Origin: an uncultured Burkholderiaceae bacterium | GTDB taxonomy: Bacteria; Pseudomonadota; Gammaproteobacteria; Burkholderiales; Burkholderiaceae_B | Assembly (NCBI GenBank): GCA_934525625.1 | Contig: CAKSZL010000001.1 | Location: 248,001 to 312,000 of the forward strand | Length of the DNA: 64,000 nucleotides | Direction: 5' to 3' | Shown here: in pieces, positions 1 through 9,885 of the stretch | Position numbering within the stretch: the stretch's first letter is position 1 | Layout: each line of letters opens with the position of its first letter | Made by a program: the position numbers and the translations under genes | Notes under the pieces: generated by a model | Told to the model about the DNA's origin: nothing | Seen by the model: the letters and a program-made list of their open reading frames with translations, nothing else | Databases searched by the model: none

Positions 1-536
1 CAATGCATGCCGCGCAGCACGGGCTCGGCATCGGGGCGCGCCAGCAAGGCCGTGATCTGCGCCTCGAATTGATCGGGCGTGCGGCGTTCGATCATGTCGA
101 GTATGGCGTCGAACAAAGGCGTGCCGAGCTGGCCGGGGTGCACCATGCCGGGCGCCCACAGCTTGCCCATCTCGCGCATGCCGGCGCTGCGCGCGCGTTC
201 GAGCAAGGCGTAGCGCTTGGCTTTTTCCTGCTCGCCGGCTGCGCCGCCCGCGAAAGGCTCGTAGCCGGTGTCCAGCAAGGCCAGCCGGCGCACGCGCTGC
301 GGGGCCTGGCGCACGACCTCCAGCGCCACGCGGCCGCCCATGGAATGGCCGGCCAGGTTGAAGACTTCGGCGGGCGCCGTCTTCAAGACGTGGCGCGCCA
401 TGTCGGGAATGCTGTTCAGCATGCCGTAGTCGGGCACGTAGCTGTCGGCGCGATGCGCCAGGCCGGCTATTTGATCGGGCCAGACGGCCTCGTCGCACAG
501 CAGGCCGGGCAGCAGAACCAGGGCTTCCTTGCTCAT
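1..536 (-). CDS. alpha/beta hydrolase, partial (3' end beyond window)
   Basis: The reading frame starts at the ATG at 536-534 and is open to the window edge, giving 178 codons of the N-terminal part. The visible protein shows an alpha/beta-hydrolase fold: an LLPGL stretch near residue 9, then the nucleophile elbow GHSMGG, whose Ser is the expected catalytic residue. The acid and His lie outside the window or cannot be placed. The start overlaps the stop of the tautomerase gene as ATGA (533-536), so the two are translationally coupled. The context suggests hydrolysis of an ester or C-C bond product in the same aromatic pathway. The exact substrate cannot be told. Confidence 0.8.
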   Translation of the reverse strand, partial: MSKEALVLLPGLLCDEAVWPDQIAGLAHRADSYVPDYGMLNSIPDMARHVLKTAPAEVFNLAGHSMGGRVALEVVRQAPQRVRRLALLDTGYEPFAGGAAGEQEKAKRYALLERARSAGMREMGKLWAPGMVHPGQLGTPLFDAILDMIERRTPDQFEAQITALLARPDAEPVLRGMH

Positions 537-1627
537 GCTTCGTCCTCCACGGGCCAGACTTCGCCGGGCACGTAGACCCGGCCGTCGGCCAGCCAGCGCG
601 CGGTGCGGATGAGGGCGGCGGTTTCGACGGACTTGCCGTCTTCGCCCAGGCGGATCTGCACGCCCATGGAGCCCGTGGGGTGTTCGATGTCCATATTCAG
701 CACCGAGCCGGTGCCCAGCACCGCCAGGCCTTCGCACACCGTGCCCGGCAGGGCGGCGGCCGTGGCCACGCTGACCGCGCCCAGCACGCCGATGGAGGCG
801 TGGCAGCGATGCGGAATGAAGGTGCGCGTACTGATCGCGCCGCCTTGGCGCGGTTCGGCCACCAGGCACATCTTGGGCACCGTGCGCGAGGTGACGTCGC
901 CCAGGTTCATCATGGGGCCCACCTTGAGGCGGATGGCCTCGACGCGCGCCTTGAGCTCTTCGTCGGCGTCCAGTTCGGCGCGGGTTTCGTAGCCGGTGCG
1001 GCCCATGTCGGCGGCGCGCATCAGCACCAGCGGCATGCCGTTGTCTATGCAGGTGACTTCGACGCCGTTGATCTCGTCGCACAGATTGCCCGTGGGCAGC
1101 AGCGCGCCGCAGCTGGAGCCGGCCGTATCGCGGAATTCGAGCGGAATGGCGGCGGCCGTGCCCGGCACGCCGTCTATGGCCTGGTCGCCGCTGTACTTGA
1201 CGCGGCCATTGGGCGTTTCCACCGTGGCCACGGCGATCTGCCCGGTATTGACCATGTGTATCGCCACCGTGGTCTGGCCGTCATGCGAGGCGATCAGCCC
1301 GGTTTCGATGGCGAAGGGGCCCACGCCGGCCAGCATGTTGCCGCAGTTCTGGCCGTAATCGACGCGCGCCTCGTTCACCACGACCTGCGCGAACAGGTAG
1401 TCGACGTCGGCGTCCGGGCACGTGGCCGGCGACACGATGGCGACCTTGCTGGTCAGCGGGTCGGCGCCGCCCAGGCCGTCTATCTGGCGGATGTCGGGCG
1501 AACCCATCGCGGCCAGTAGTACGCGGTCGCGCAGTTCGGGATCGGAAGGCAGGTCGGAGGCATGGAAGAACAGCCCCTTGGAGGTGCCTCCACGCATTTG
1601 AACGGCGGGAATCGGTCTTTGCATCAT
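533..1627 (-). CDS. galD: 4-oxalomesaconate tautomerase (GalD/PrpF family)
   Basis: This 364-residue protein belongs to the PrpF family, which isomerises tricarboxylate-type double bonds. GalD converts the keto and enol or double-bond forms of 4-oxalomesaconate in gallate/protocatechuate 4,5-cleavage. Family hallmarks are visible: MRGGTSKG near residue 11, the YGQNCGN cysteine loop near residue 92, SSCGALLPTG near 172, and IPHRCHASIGVLGAVS near 270. Length and order of motifs fit GalD over the whole sequence. It lies downstream of the HAAT importer genes (gap of 96 bases after livF) and overlaps the next hydrolase gene by 4 bases. No gallate dioxygenase or hydratase is in view, so a related substrate is possible. 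Confidence 0.82.
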   Translation of the reverse strand: MMQRPIPAVQMRGGTSKGLFFHASDLPSDPELRDRVLLAAMGSPDIRQIDGLGGADPLTSKVAIVSPATCPDADVDYLFAQVVVNEARVDYGQNCGNMLAGVGPFAIETGLIASHDGQTTVAIHMVNTGQIAVATVETPNGRVKYSGDQAIDGVPGTAAAIPLEFRDTAGSSCGALLPTGNLCDEINGVEVTCIDNGMPLVLMRAADMGRTGYETRAELDADEELKARVEAIRLKVGPMMNLGDVTSRTVPKMCLVAEPRQGGAISTRTFIPHRCHASIGVLGAVSVATAAALPGTVCEGLAVLGTGSVLNMDIEHPTGSMGVQIRLGEDGKSVETAALIRTARWLADGRVYVPGEVWPVEDEA

Positions 1628-1723
1628 GTCATGCTCATACGAAAATTAGAGTGCCATGGCGCAGCGGCAAAGCGCGCGGCGCGTGTCCGGCATCAATCAT
1701 AACGCTTGGGGAAGCGAAGCGAG

Positions 1724-2414
<691 letters not shown>

Positions 2415-2431
<17 letters not shown>

Positions 2432-3173
2432 GGCGCTCTCCAAGATAAACGGCCCTGACGCGCGGGTCGGTGCGCACCGCCTGCACGTCGTCCTCGACCA
2501 GCACGGCGCCTTCGACCAGCACCGTGATGCGCTTGGCGAAGCGGAACACCAGATCCATGTCGTGCTCGATGACCAGCGTGGCGACCTCGGCGGGCAGGCG
2601 TTCGAGCAGGTCGAAAAAGCGGTTGCCCTCGGCGCTGGGCACGCCGGCCACGGGTTCGTCCAGCAGCAGCACGCGCGGCTTCAGGGCCAGCGCCAGCGCA
2701 ATCTCGATGAGACGCCGCTGGCCGTAGGCCAACTGCACGATGTCTCGATGGGCCAGGCCCAGCAGGCCAAGGCTGTCGAGCAGGGCGGCGGCCTCGTCCA
2801 TCAGGGGGCCGTCGTGCGTAACGTCGCGCAGCAGATAGCCGTCCATGCCCTCGCGTGCCTGCAAGGCCAGGCCGATGTTCTCGGCGACGGTAAGGTGGTT
2901 GAACAGCGAATTGATCTGGAAGGTGCGCGCCAGGCCCAGCTTGACGCGCTTTTCGGGCGACAGGTTGGTGACGTCCTGGCCGCCCAGCAGCACCTTGCCC
3001 GCCGACGGCTTGAGCAGGCCGGTGATTTGATGCACCAGCGTGCTTTTGCCGGCCCCGTTGGGCCCGATCAGCGCATGGCGCGCGCCCGGCTGCAAACTGA
3101 GGTTGACGTTTTGCGTCACCTTGAGCTGGCCGAACTGCTTGCTCAGCCCTTGAAGTTCGAGAACGGGGCTCAT
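2415..3173 (-). CDS. HAAT-type ABC importer, LivG ATPase
   Basis: This 252-residue ATPase has Walker A GPNGAGKST, a Q-loop region reading ARTFQINSLF, a degenerate signature LAYGQRR typical of LivG proteins, Walker B VLLLDEP and a switch His in VIEHDMD. The ATG at 3173 overlaps the stop of the LivM gene as ATGA, which fixes the start. A much longer open frame runs upstream through the antisense frame of livM and livH, but that extension has no domain and is not real. The protein pairs with LivF to energise uptake. Confidence 0.9.
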
Positions 3174-4159
3174 GACGGCCTTCCTTTGCGGTCGGTGAAG
3201 CGCGCCAGCCAGCCCGCAACGCCCTGGGGCGCATAGCGCACCACCAGAATCAGCACCACGCCCAGCACGGCCAGCCAGTTGGTGGGGTCCCACGCCGCCG
3301 CGCGGTCGGACAGCACGACGAAAATGATGGCGCCGAAAAACGCGCCGTACAGACGGCCCAGGCCGCCCAGGGTCAGCATGACGACGACGTTGGCCGACAG
3401 CATGAACATGAGCGTGTCCAGGCCGACGATGCGGTTGATCTGCGCCGACAAGGCGCCGGCCACCCCCGCCACGGCGGCGGAGATCGTGTACAGCAGCCAC
3501 AAGCGGCGCTCGACCGGCACGCCCAGCATCCTCATGCGCACGCGGTTTTCGCGTATGCCCTGAGCTGTGAGGCCAATGGCCGAATTGACCAGGCACTTGA
3601 GCAAGGCGTAGATGGCCAACAGCACGGCGCAGCCATACACGAAGGCCGTCTTGCCGTAGATGTCGAACTCGAACAGCCCCAGGACGGGCGAGATGGAATA
3701 GCCCGTCAGGCCGTCGTCGCCGTTGGTGACGGACTTCATCACGTTGGCCAGCTCGAACAGCAAGGTGGCCACCGCCAGCGTCAGCATCAATTGCGTCAGG
3801 CCGTGGGTGCGCAAGATGGCAAAGCCCGACAGCAGGCCCACCACGGCCGCCGCGGCCGCCCCCACCAGCAGGCCGCTGAGCGGCTCGGGCGAGACGTGCA
3901 GCGCGTACAGCGCGGCCGCGTAAGCGCCGGTGCCGAAAAAGGCCGCATGGCCCAGGGTTTCGATGCCGCCATAGCCTTGGGCCAAGTCCAGCGACAGCGC
4001 GAAGATGATCATGATGACCACCATGGCCGCCAGGGCCAGGTAGTACTCGGCGAAGAAGAAGGTAAGCACGGCCGCGGCCAGCAGCGCGGCGTCTATCCAG
4101 GTGTAGCGCTGGCGCCCGAAGGCGGCGGCGACGCGATTGCCAGGTGTTTGTTGAGTCAT
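3170..4159 (-). CDS. HAAT-type ABC importer, LivM permease
   Basis: This inner-membrane permease of 329 residues has about eight to nine hydrophobic segments and the GYGGIETLGHAAFFGTGAY region that is diagnostic of LivM. The N-terminus (about 25 residues) is polar and cytoplasmic. It forms the translocation pathway with LivH, encoded 12 bases upstream, and its stop overlaps the LivG start by 4 bases. Transcription is leftward, within the operon that starts near 7.6 kb. Confidence 0.9.
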   Translation of the reverse strand: MTQQTPGNRVAAAFGRQRYTWIDAALLAAAVLTFFFAEYYLALAAMVVIMIIFALSLDLAQGYGGIETLGHAAFFGTGAYAAALYALHVSPEPLSGLLVGAAAAAVVGLLSGFAILRTHGLTQLMLTLAVATLLFELANVMKSVTNGDDGLTGYSISPVLGLFEFDIYGKTAFVYGCAVLLAIYALLKCLVNSAIGLTAQGIRENRVRMRMLGVPVERRLWLLYTISAAVAGVAGALSAQINRIVGLDTLMFMLSANVVVMLTLGGLGRLYGAFFGAIIFVVLSDRAAAWDPTNWLAVLGVVLILVVRYAPQGVAGWLARFTDRKGRPS

Positions 4160-4171
4160 GATGCCGTCCTC

Positions 4172-5047
4172 TTAGCCCGCGTGCCCGACCAGGCCGCGCG
4201 GCCGCGCCAGCAGAATCGCCAGTACCGCCAGATAGATGATGAAGCCGCCCAGCGCGGGCACGTAGTAGCGCCCCCAGGTGTCGATCAGGCCCAGCAGCAG
4301 GGCCGAGTACAGCGAGCCCTTCAGGCTGCCGACCCCGCCCACCGCCACGACGATGAGCACCAGCACCAGATACTTGAGGCCGTAGTAGGGTTCCAGCGGC
4401 AGCATCTGCGTGCCCACCGCGCCGCCCAGCGCCGCCAGGCCGCAGCCGATGGCGAAGGTGACCGAGAACACCATGGGCACGTTGATGCCCACGCAGCGCG
4501 CCATGCGCGGGTTGTCCACCGCCGCGCGCAGCTTGGCGCCGAAGGTGGTGTATTCGAGTATGAGCCACAGCGCGCCGGCCACCGCCACGCTGAGCAGCAG
4601 CACGAACAGGCGATACACCGACACGTTGAAGCCGCCCAGCGACATCTGCCCCGTCAGCGCGGCCGGCAGAACCAGGCTTTGTATCTGCGGCCCCGCCAGA
4701 TTCTTGGCCACGGCCGTGAGCACGAAAGCCATGCCTATGGTGATGAGCAGTTGGCCCAGCGCATTGGCCTGGTACACCCATTGGTATAGCGTGCGTTCCA
4801 GCACCAGGCTGACCGCCATGGTGACCAGCACGCCCAGCGGCAGCGCAACGAAGTAATGCATGCCGCCCGCCTGCATGAACCACAGCGCGAAATAGCCGCC
4901 TATCATGGCGAAGGCCGAGTGCATCAGGTTGACCACGCGCATCACGCCCAGCGTGATGGTGAGCCCTACGGAAATGAGGAACAGCATCATTCCATAGGAC
5001 ACCCCGTCGACGGTGAGCGTCAGGAAGGTAGATAAAGCATTGGGCAT
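4172..5047 (-). CDS. HAAT-type ABC importer, LivH permease
   Basis: This is a 291-residue inner-membrane permease with the LivH signature GVMRVVNLMHSAFAMIGGY near residue 35 and a conserved GGVGSLKGS loop near 240. It is the partner of LivM. The gene starts 21 bases after the binding-protein gene at 5069-6268 and precedes livM by 12 bases, so one transcript is likely. The substrate is unknown, but the linked GalD-type enzyme points to an aromatic or dicarboxylic compound. Confidence 0.9.
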   Translation of the reverse strand: MPNALSTFLTLTVDGVSYGMMLFLISVGLTITLGVMRVVNLMHSAFAMIGGYFALWFMQAGGMHYFVALPLGVLVTMAVSLVLERTLYQWVYQANALGQLLITIGMAFVLTAVAKNLAGPQIQSLVLPAALTGQMSLGGFNVSVYRLFVLLLSVAVAGALWLILEYTTFGAKLRAAVDNPRMARCVGINVPMVFSVTFAIGCGLAALGGAVGTQMLPLEPYYGLKYLVLVLIVVAVGGVGSLKGSLYSALLLGLIDTWGRYYVPALGGFIIYLAVLAILLARPRGLVGHAG

Positions 5048-5068
5048 GAAACAGCGCCTTGGAATGGT

Positions 5069-6268
5069 TTATTTGCCGGCTTCGCGGACGTGCCAGGGTT
5101 CGGGCACCGCCTCGAAGGTATGGAAGGCGATGTTGCCCAGCTTGCCGTCCACCTTCTCGATGCGGCGCATGTAGACGTTCTGCACGATCTCGCGCGTATC
5201 GGCGTCTATGGTGACGGGGCCGCGCGGGCTTTCCCAGCGATGCCCCTTGACGGCTTCCATGGCCTGGTCGCCGTCCTTCTTGCCGTCGGTGGCTTCGATC
5301 ATGCGGGCGATCATGTGCATGCCGTCGTAGACGGCCAGCGAAGCCAGGCTAGGCAGGGCGTCTTTGCCGAACTTGGCCTGATAGCGCTGAACGAAAGCCT
5401 TGTTGGCCGGGGTGTCCAGGTAAGGCGTGTAATGCTGCGCGGTTACCATGCCGATGGCGCCATCGCCGATGGCGGGCAGGTCGGATTCCATGGTTTCGTT
5501 GGTGGCCATCAGCGCAATGCCCTGCTTGTGCAGGCCGCGCTCATAAAACGCCTTGATCAGCCCGGCGGACATCGGCCCCACCGGCATGAACATGAACACA
5601 TGCTTGGCGCCGCTGTCGCTGACGCGCTGCAGGTAAGTGGAGAAGTCGGTCGTGCCCAGCGGCACGCGGATTTCGTCGGCGATGCGCCCGCCGGCCTCTT
5701 CGAAGCCCACGGTGTAGGCCTTGATGGCGTCGTGGCCCGGCGCGAAGTCGGCCGCGACGATGACGGCTTCGCGCGCGCCCTGCTCATACGCCCATTGCGT
5801 CAGCGGAATATTCAGCTGCCACTGGGTAAAGCCCATGCGCACGAAATACGGGGATTTGTCCGTGACGCTGGACGTGCCGGTGTTGCCCATCAGGTACGGC
5901 GTCTTGGTTTGGTTGACGATGTCGGCCGTGCCCATGATGGTGGGCGTGAACGCGCCGCCTATCAGGTATTGCACCTTGTCGCGCACCACCAGTTCCTGGG
6001 CCAGCTGGCGCGAACGCGCCGGACTGGTGCCGCCCTCGTCGCGCTTGACGACGGCAATCGTGTGATTGCCGACCTTGCCGCCGGTTTCGTCCAGGAAAAG
6101 CTCGACGCCGCGGTCATATTCCTGGCCCCACCACGCATACGTGCCGGAGTACTGGCTAAGCAGCCCGATCTTGATTTCGTCGGCCGCCGCCGGGGCGGCG
6201 CCGAGTGCGCCCGCCATCAGCAACGCGCCCGCACAGGCGGCCTTGCGGCCCAGATTCATCCATTTCAT
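5069..6268 (-). CDS. HAAT-type periplasmic substrate-binding protein (copy 1)
   Basis: The 399-residue product begins with a Sec signal peptide (positive start, hydrophobic core, cleavage expected after the AAPAAA region near residue 29) followed by DEIKIGLLSQYSGTYAWWGQ, the opening of type-I periplasmic binding proteins. The ATG at 6268 has GGAG eight bases upstream. It is a close paralogue of the next upstream gene (6380-7579): whole stretches such as RDEGGTSPARSRQLAQELVV are identical, while the segment around residues 130-160 diverges. It delivers ligand to the LivHMGF importer encoded downstream. Two receptors for one importer suggest two related ligands. Confidence 0.88.
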   Translation of the reverse strand: MKWMNLGRKAACAGALLMAGALGAAPAAADEIKIGLLSQYSGTYAWWGQEYDRGVELFLDETGGKVGNHTIAVVKRDEGGTSPARSRQLAQELVVRDKVQYLIGGAFTPTIMGTADIVNQTKTPYLMGNTGTSSVTDKSPYFVRMGFTQWQLNIPLTQWAYEQGAREAVIVAADFAPGHDAIKAYTVGFEEAGGRIADEIRVPLGTTDFSTYLQRVSDSGAKHVFMFMPVGPMSAGLIKAFYERGLHKQGIALMATNETMESDLPAIGDGAIGMVTAQHYTPYLDTPANKAFVQRYQAKFGKDALPSLASLAVYDGMHMIARMIEATDGKKDGDQAMEAVKGHRWESPRGPVTIDADTREIVQNVYMRRIEKVDGKLGNIAFHTFEAVPEPWHVREAGK

Positions 6269-6379
6269 TCGTCTGCTCCAGTCGATTTTTATTGCGCTGC
6301 GCCGGCAAGGCGGGGCGCCCCGGTTTTCGGGACGCGCCCTGCCGCGGCGGTATGCTTCATGCCGGCCTTGACGCCGTTC

Positions 6380-7579
6380 CTACTTGGCCGCCCGCTTGGC
6401 TTCGTGCCAAGGCTCCTTCACTGATTCGTAGGCATGAATGGGCACGTTGCCCAGCTTGCCGTCCACTTTCTCGACCCGGCGAATGTAGACGTTCTGCGTG
6501 ATTTCACGCGTGTCGGCCTCTATCTTGGACGGGCCGCGCGGGCTTTCCCAGGCATAGCCCTTGATGGCTTCCAGGGCTTTTTCGCCGTCCTTCTTGCCGT
6601 TAGTGGCTTCGACCATGCGGGCCACCAGATGCATGGCGTCGTAGGCGCCCATGGCGGCCAGGCTGGGCACGGCGTCAGCGCCGTACTTGGCCTGGAAGCG
6701 CTTGACGAAATCCTTGTTGGCCGGGGTGTCGAGATAGGGCGAGTAATGCAAGGCGGTGACGATGCCCAGCGCCGAATCGCCCACGGCGGGCAGGTCGGAT
6801 TCCTGGGTTTCGGCGCCCGCGTACAAAGCCACGCCGTCTTTACCCAGGCCGCGTTCCTGGAAGGCCTTGATGAAACCGGCCGACATCGGGCCCACTGGCA
6901 TGAACATGAACACGTGCTCGACGCCGGTGTCCTTGACGCGCTGCAGATAGGCCGAGAAGTCGGTGGTGCCCATGGGCACGCGGATGTTGTCGACCATCTC
7001 GCCGCCCAGCTTCTTGAAGGTGTCGTTGTAGGCGTTTTCGATGTCTATGCCGGGCGCGTAGTCGGCGACGATGGTGGCGGCCTTGCGCACGCCCTGCTCG
7101 TACACCCATTTGACCAGCGGCTCACAGTATGTCCACGAGGTATAGCCCACGCGCACGAAATACGGGGTTTTTTCGGTCATGCTGGAGGTGGCGCCGTTGA
7201 CGAACACGTAAGGCGTCTTGGTTTGGTCGACGATGTCGGCCGTGCCCATGACGGTGGGCGTGAAGGTGCCGCCTATCAAGTACTGCACCTTGTCGCGCAC
7301 CACCAGTTCCTGGGCCAGTTGGCGCGAACGCGCCGGGCTGGTGCCGCCTTCGTCGCGCTTGATGATGGCAAGCGTGTGCTCGCCGATCTTGCCGCCGGTT
7401 TCGTCCATGAAAAGCTGGACGCCGCGGTCGTACTCCTGGCCCCACCACGAATACGTGCCGGAATACTGGCTGAGCAGCCCCACCTTGACTTCGTCGGCGT
7501 GGGCCGGCGCCGCCAGCATCAGGCCTGCCGCGCAGGCGATGGCGCCGATCTTGAAACGCGCCATGAAACGGGTATGCAT
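6380..7579 (-). CDS. HAAT-type periplasmic substrate-binding protein (copy 2)
   Basis: This 399-residue paralogue of the gene at 5069-6268 has a signal peptide with a core around residues 10-22 and cleavage after APAHA, then DEVKVGLLSQYSGTYSWWGQ. I place the start at the ATG at 7579 because GAGGAG lies six bases before it; an in-frame start at 7639 would add 20 polar residues and bury the signal peptide. It is the first gene of the leftward importer operon and shares a 281-base divergent control region with the flavin monooxygenase gene. The differences between the two copies lie mostly where ligand contacts are expected in this fold. Confidence 0.87.
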   Translation of the reverse strand: MHTRFMARFKIGAIACAAGLMLAAPAHADEVKVGLLSQYSGTYSWWGQEYDRGVQLFMDETGGKIGEHTLAIIKRDEGGTSPARSRQLAQELVVRDKVQYLIGGTFTPTVMGTADIVDQTKTPYVFVNGATSSMTEKTPYFVRVGYTSWTYCEPLVKWVYEQGVRKAATIVADYAPGIDIENAYNDTFKKLGGEMVDNIRVPMGTTDFSAYLQRVKDTGVEHVFMFMPVGPMSAGFIKAFQERGLGKDGVALYAGAETQESDLPAVGDSALGIVTALHYSPYLDTPANKDFVKRFQAKYGADAVPSLAAMGAYDAMHLVARMVEATNGKKDGEKALEAIKGYAWESPRGPSKIEADTREITQNVYIRRVEKVDGKLGNVPIHAYESVKEPWHEAKRAAK

Positions 7580-7812
7580 GAAAATCTCCTCGTCCTCGGG
7601 TGACTCTTCTATAGGCTGAATATGGGTTGAAATTCGCAATCAGCACACTGAATGTCGCATGAGTTTATCGATTTCATGCCGGATTTGGAATCGTATTAAC
7701 CAGCATATCGGCGGCCATGAACCCCCTCTCAATCCCCGCCCGGCCCGCCAATGCACGCTGCGCCCGCCTTCATTCGTATTTTCCCTAAAGCCTGTTTTTT
7801 TGTTTTCATTTT

Positions 7813-7830
7813 ATTAATTGATCGTTTAAT
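7813..7830. promoter_or_regulatory. ATTAA-N8-TTAAT inverted repeat in divergent control region
   Basis: The 281-base gap 7580-7860 separates the leftward importer operon from the rightward monooxygenase gene and holds no gene. Near its right end, in AT-rich DNA, is a perfect ATTAA-N8-TTAAT palindrome that ends 30 bases before the monooxygenase ATG. A good ribosome binding site (AAAGGAG) follows. It is a reasonable operator for the TetR or LysR regulator encoded at 9.2-10.8 kb, but short AT palindromes are common in such gaps. Confidence 0.35.
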
Positions 7831-7860
7831 ATTCACCTATCCACCCAAAGGAGCCACACC

Positions 7861-9060
7861 ATGTCCAGAACACTCAAAGTCGGCATCGTCGGCGGCGGCA
7901 TAGGCGGCGTCACGGCCGCCGTCGCGCTGGCCCAGCGCGGCATCGAAGCCCATCTGTTCGAGCGCGCCGCCGAATTCGGCGAAGTCGGCGCCGGCATCCA
8001 GATGACGCCCAACGCCGTCAAGGTCATCCGCGCCCTGGGCGCCTGGGACGACCTGGCCAAGGTAGCGTTCCTGCCCGAAGCGCTGGTCGGGCGCAACTGG
8101 GACACCGCCGAAGAAACCTTCCGCATTCCGCTCAAGGAAGACTGCCCGCGCATATACGGCGCGGAGTTCTTCCACGTGCACCGCGCCGACCTGCACCAAC
8201 TGATGGCCGACCGGGTCGACCTGAAGAACGTGCGCTTCTCCACCGCTTGCACCGGCGTGACGCAAGACGCGAACACCGCCGTCGCCCATTTCGCCGACGG
8301 CTCGTCGTTCGAGGCCGACCTCATCATCGGCGCGGACGGCGTGCGCTCGGCCGTGCGCCACGCGCTGTTCGGCGACGACGACCCCAAGTTCACCGGCCAC
8401 ATGTGCTACCGCGCCGTCGTGCCTTTCGACGAGCGCCCGGATTTCGTGCCGCCCGAAGCCGCTTTCTGGATGGGTCCGAGCAGCCACGTCGTCACTTATT
8501 ACGTGAAGGGCGGCAAGGCCGTGAACATCGTGGCCGTGCACGAAACCCAAGACTGGGTGGAAGAATCCTGGCACACGCGGTCTACGCGCGAAGCCCTGAT
8601 GGCCGACTTCCAGGGCTGGCATCCGCACATCATCAGCCTGTTCGAGCGCGTCACCGAGGTCTACCGCTGGGGCCTGTTCGACCGCGACCCCATGCAGACC
8701 TGGTCCCAGGGCCGCGTCACGCTGATGGGCGACGCCTCGCACCCCATGCTGCCCTTTCTGTCGCAAGGCGCGGCCATGGCCATCGAAGACGCCTACGTGC
8801 TGGCCAAGGCCGTCGCGGCCCTGCCCAACCGCCTGGAAGACGCCCTGCGCCAGTACGAGCAGGAACGCCTGCCGCGCACCAGCCGCGTGCAGCTCGAAGC
8901 GCGCGAACGCGGCCGCACCTACCACCTTTCCTCCAAGGAGGAGCAGGCCAAGCGCGACGCCGAGTACCGCGCCCAGCAGCAGAAAGACCCGCACGCCGGC
9001 GGCATCAAGGCCAACTGGGTCTACGCGTACAACGCCACGGATTTCGAGCCCGCTGTGTAG
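7861..9060 (+). CDS. group A FAD-dependent aromatic monooxygenase (salicylate-hydroxylase-like)
   Basis: This 399-residue flavoprotein hydroxylates an aromatic ring using NAD(P)H and O2. The Rossmann motif GIVGGGIGGVTAA sits at residues 8-20, the family motif GADGVRS near 160, and the second FAD motif GDASHPMLPFLSQGAAMAIE near 300. The stretch FERAAEFGEVGAGIQMTPNA resembles 3-hydroxybenzoate 6-hydroxylase and salicylate hydroxylase. A strong AAAGGAG lies before the ATG. It is followed by a TetR and a LysR gene and lies 2.3 kb upstream of the 3-hydroxyanthranilate genes. A role in supplying a hydroxylated aromatic to that pathway, or an independent hydroxybenzoate or 6-hydroxynicotinate step, cannot be separated from sequence alone. 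Confidence 0.85.
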   Translation: MSRTLKVGIVGGGIGGVTAAVALAQRGIEAHLFERAAEFGEVGAGIQMTPNAVKVIRALGAWDDLAKVAFLPEALVGRNWDTAEETFRIPLKEDCPRIYGAEFFHVHRADLHQLMADRVDLKNVRFSTACTGVTQDANTAVAHFADGSSFEADLIIGADGVRSAVRHALFGDDDPKFTGHMCYRAVVPFDERPDFVPPEAAFWMGPSSHVVTYYVKGGKAVNIVAVHETQDWVEESWHTRSTREALMADFQGWHPHIISLFERVTEVYRWGLFDRDPMQTWSQGRVTLMGDASHPMLPFLSQGAAMAIEDAYVLAKAVAALPNRLEDALRQYEQERLPRTSRVQLEARERGRTYHLSSKEEQAKRDAEYRAQQQKDPHAGGIKANWVYAYNATDFEPAV

Positions 9061-9074
9061 TTCCAGCGCTGGAA
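9061..9074. promoter_or_regulatory. perfect 14-bp palindrome TTCCAGCGCTGGAA
   Basis: The palindrome TTCCAGCGCTGGAA begins on the base after the TAG stop of the monooxygenase gene and lies about 100 bases before the TetR gene start. It could be an autoregulatory operator of the TetR protein or part of a short hairpin after the monooxygenase. There is no T-tract, so it is not a standard terminator. Confidence 0.3.
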
Positions 9075-9177
9075 CAAGCCGCTCGAAATGCCAGCGTTGC
9101 TCTCGGAACCGTTTGTTATCATCACGACGCGCCCGGGCCGCTTCGCCCTTATCCATCAAGAGACGCCGCCTTCCCCC

Positions 9178-9876
9178 ATGCCAGACGCCCCCGATTCCTC
9201 TTCCGCCAAACCGCAGAAACGCGGCCGCCCCGGCCGGCCGGAAGGCACGGGGGACAACGCGTCCGAACGCATTCTGGACGCGGCCGAGGAAGAATTCGCG
9301 CTAACCGGCTACGCCGGCACCAGCCTGCGCACCATCGCCGACAAGGCGGCCGTTACCCAGGCGCTGATCAGCTATTACTTCGGCTCCAAATACGAGCTAT
9401 ACGAAGCCGTGTTCATCCGGCGCGGCCGCCAGGTGTCGGACGAGCGTATGGCGCGGCTGCAGGCCTTGCAGGCCGAAGGGCGCGAGATAGGCGCCGAAGA
9501 ACTGGTGCGCGCCTTTCTGGAGCCCACCATGGCCCAGCGCGCCACCGAAGGCGGGCGCCGCTTCCTGCGCCTGCAGGCGCGGCTGCACACCGAGCCGGCG
9601 GAGATTTCGTACAAGCTGCGCAAGGACGCCTACGATGCCTCCACCCGCGCCTACGTCGAAATGCTGCAGCGGATGTTTCCCGACATGCCCGCGCGCGACC
9701 TGTTCTGGCGCGTGGCGCTGATGGTGGGCGCCTACATGTATATTTTCTCGGACAGCCACCGCCTGGAGGAACTGTCGCAGGACATCTGCAACCCCGAGGA
9801 CGCCGAGGAAGTCATCGCCGAACTGACGGCGTTCGTCACGGGCGGCATCCTGGCGCCGCCCACCGCACTGCCTTGA
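9178..9876 (+). CDS. TetR/AcrR family transcriptional regulator
   Basis: The 232-residue protein has an N-terminal low-complexity stretch, then a TetR helix-turn-helix (ILDAAEEEFALTGYAGTSLR, then ISYYFGSKYELYEAVF, residues about 33-80) and a ligand-binding C-terminus. I chose the ATG at 9178; an upstream in-frame start at 9088 would add 30 residues with no domain. The C-terminal region, with its RLEELSQDI segment, resembles the second TetR protein of the window (51273-52031), so the two are probably paralogues of one subfamily. It is followed by a LysR gene nine bases later. Its targets may be the monooxygenase or the importer. Confidence 0.85.
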   Translation: MPDAPDSSSAKPQKRGRPGRPEGTGDNASERILDAAEEEFALTGYAGTSLRTIADKAAVTQALISYYFGSKYELYEAVFIRRGRQVSDERMARLQALQAEGREIGAEELVRAFLEPTMAQRATEGGRRFLRLQARLHTEPAEISYKLRKDAYDASTRAYVEMLQRMFPDMPARDLFWRVALMVGAYMYIFSDSHRLEELSQDICNPEDAEEVIAELTAFVTGGILAPPTALP

Positions 9877-9885
9877 GGATAGGCC

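Noticed and set aside
3174..4883. Long minus-strand open frame that continues upstream of the LivG gene to a total of over 800 codons
   Set aside because: The extension lies in the wrong frame over the clearly coding LivM and LivH genes, is Arg/Gly-rich and has no domain. The ATGA overlap at 3170-3173 gives the true LivG start.
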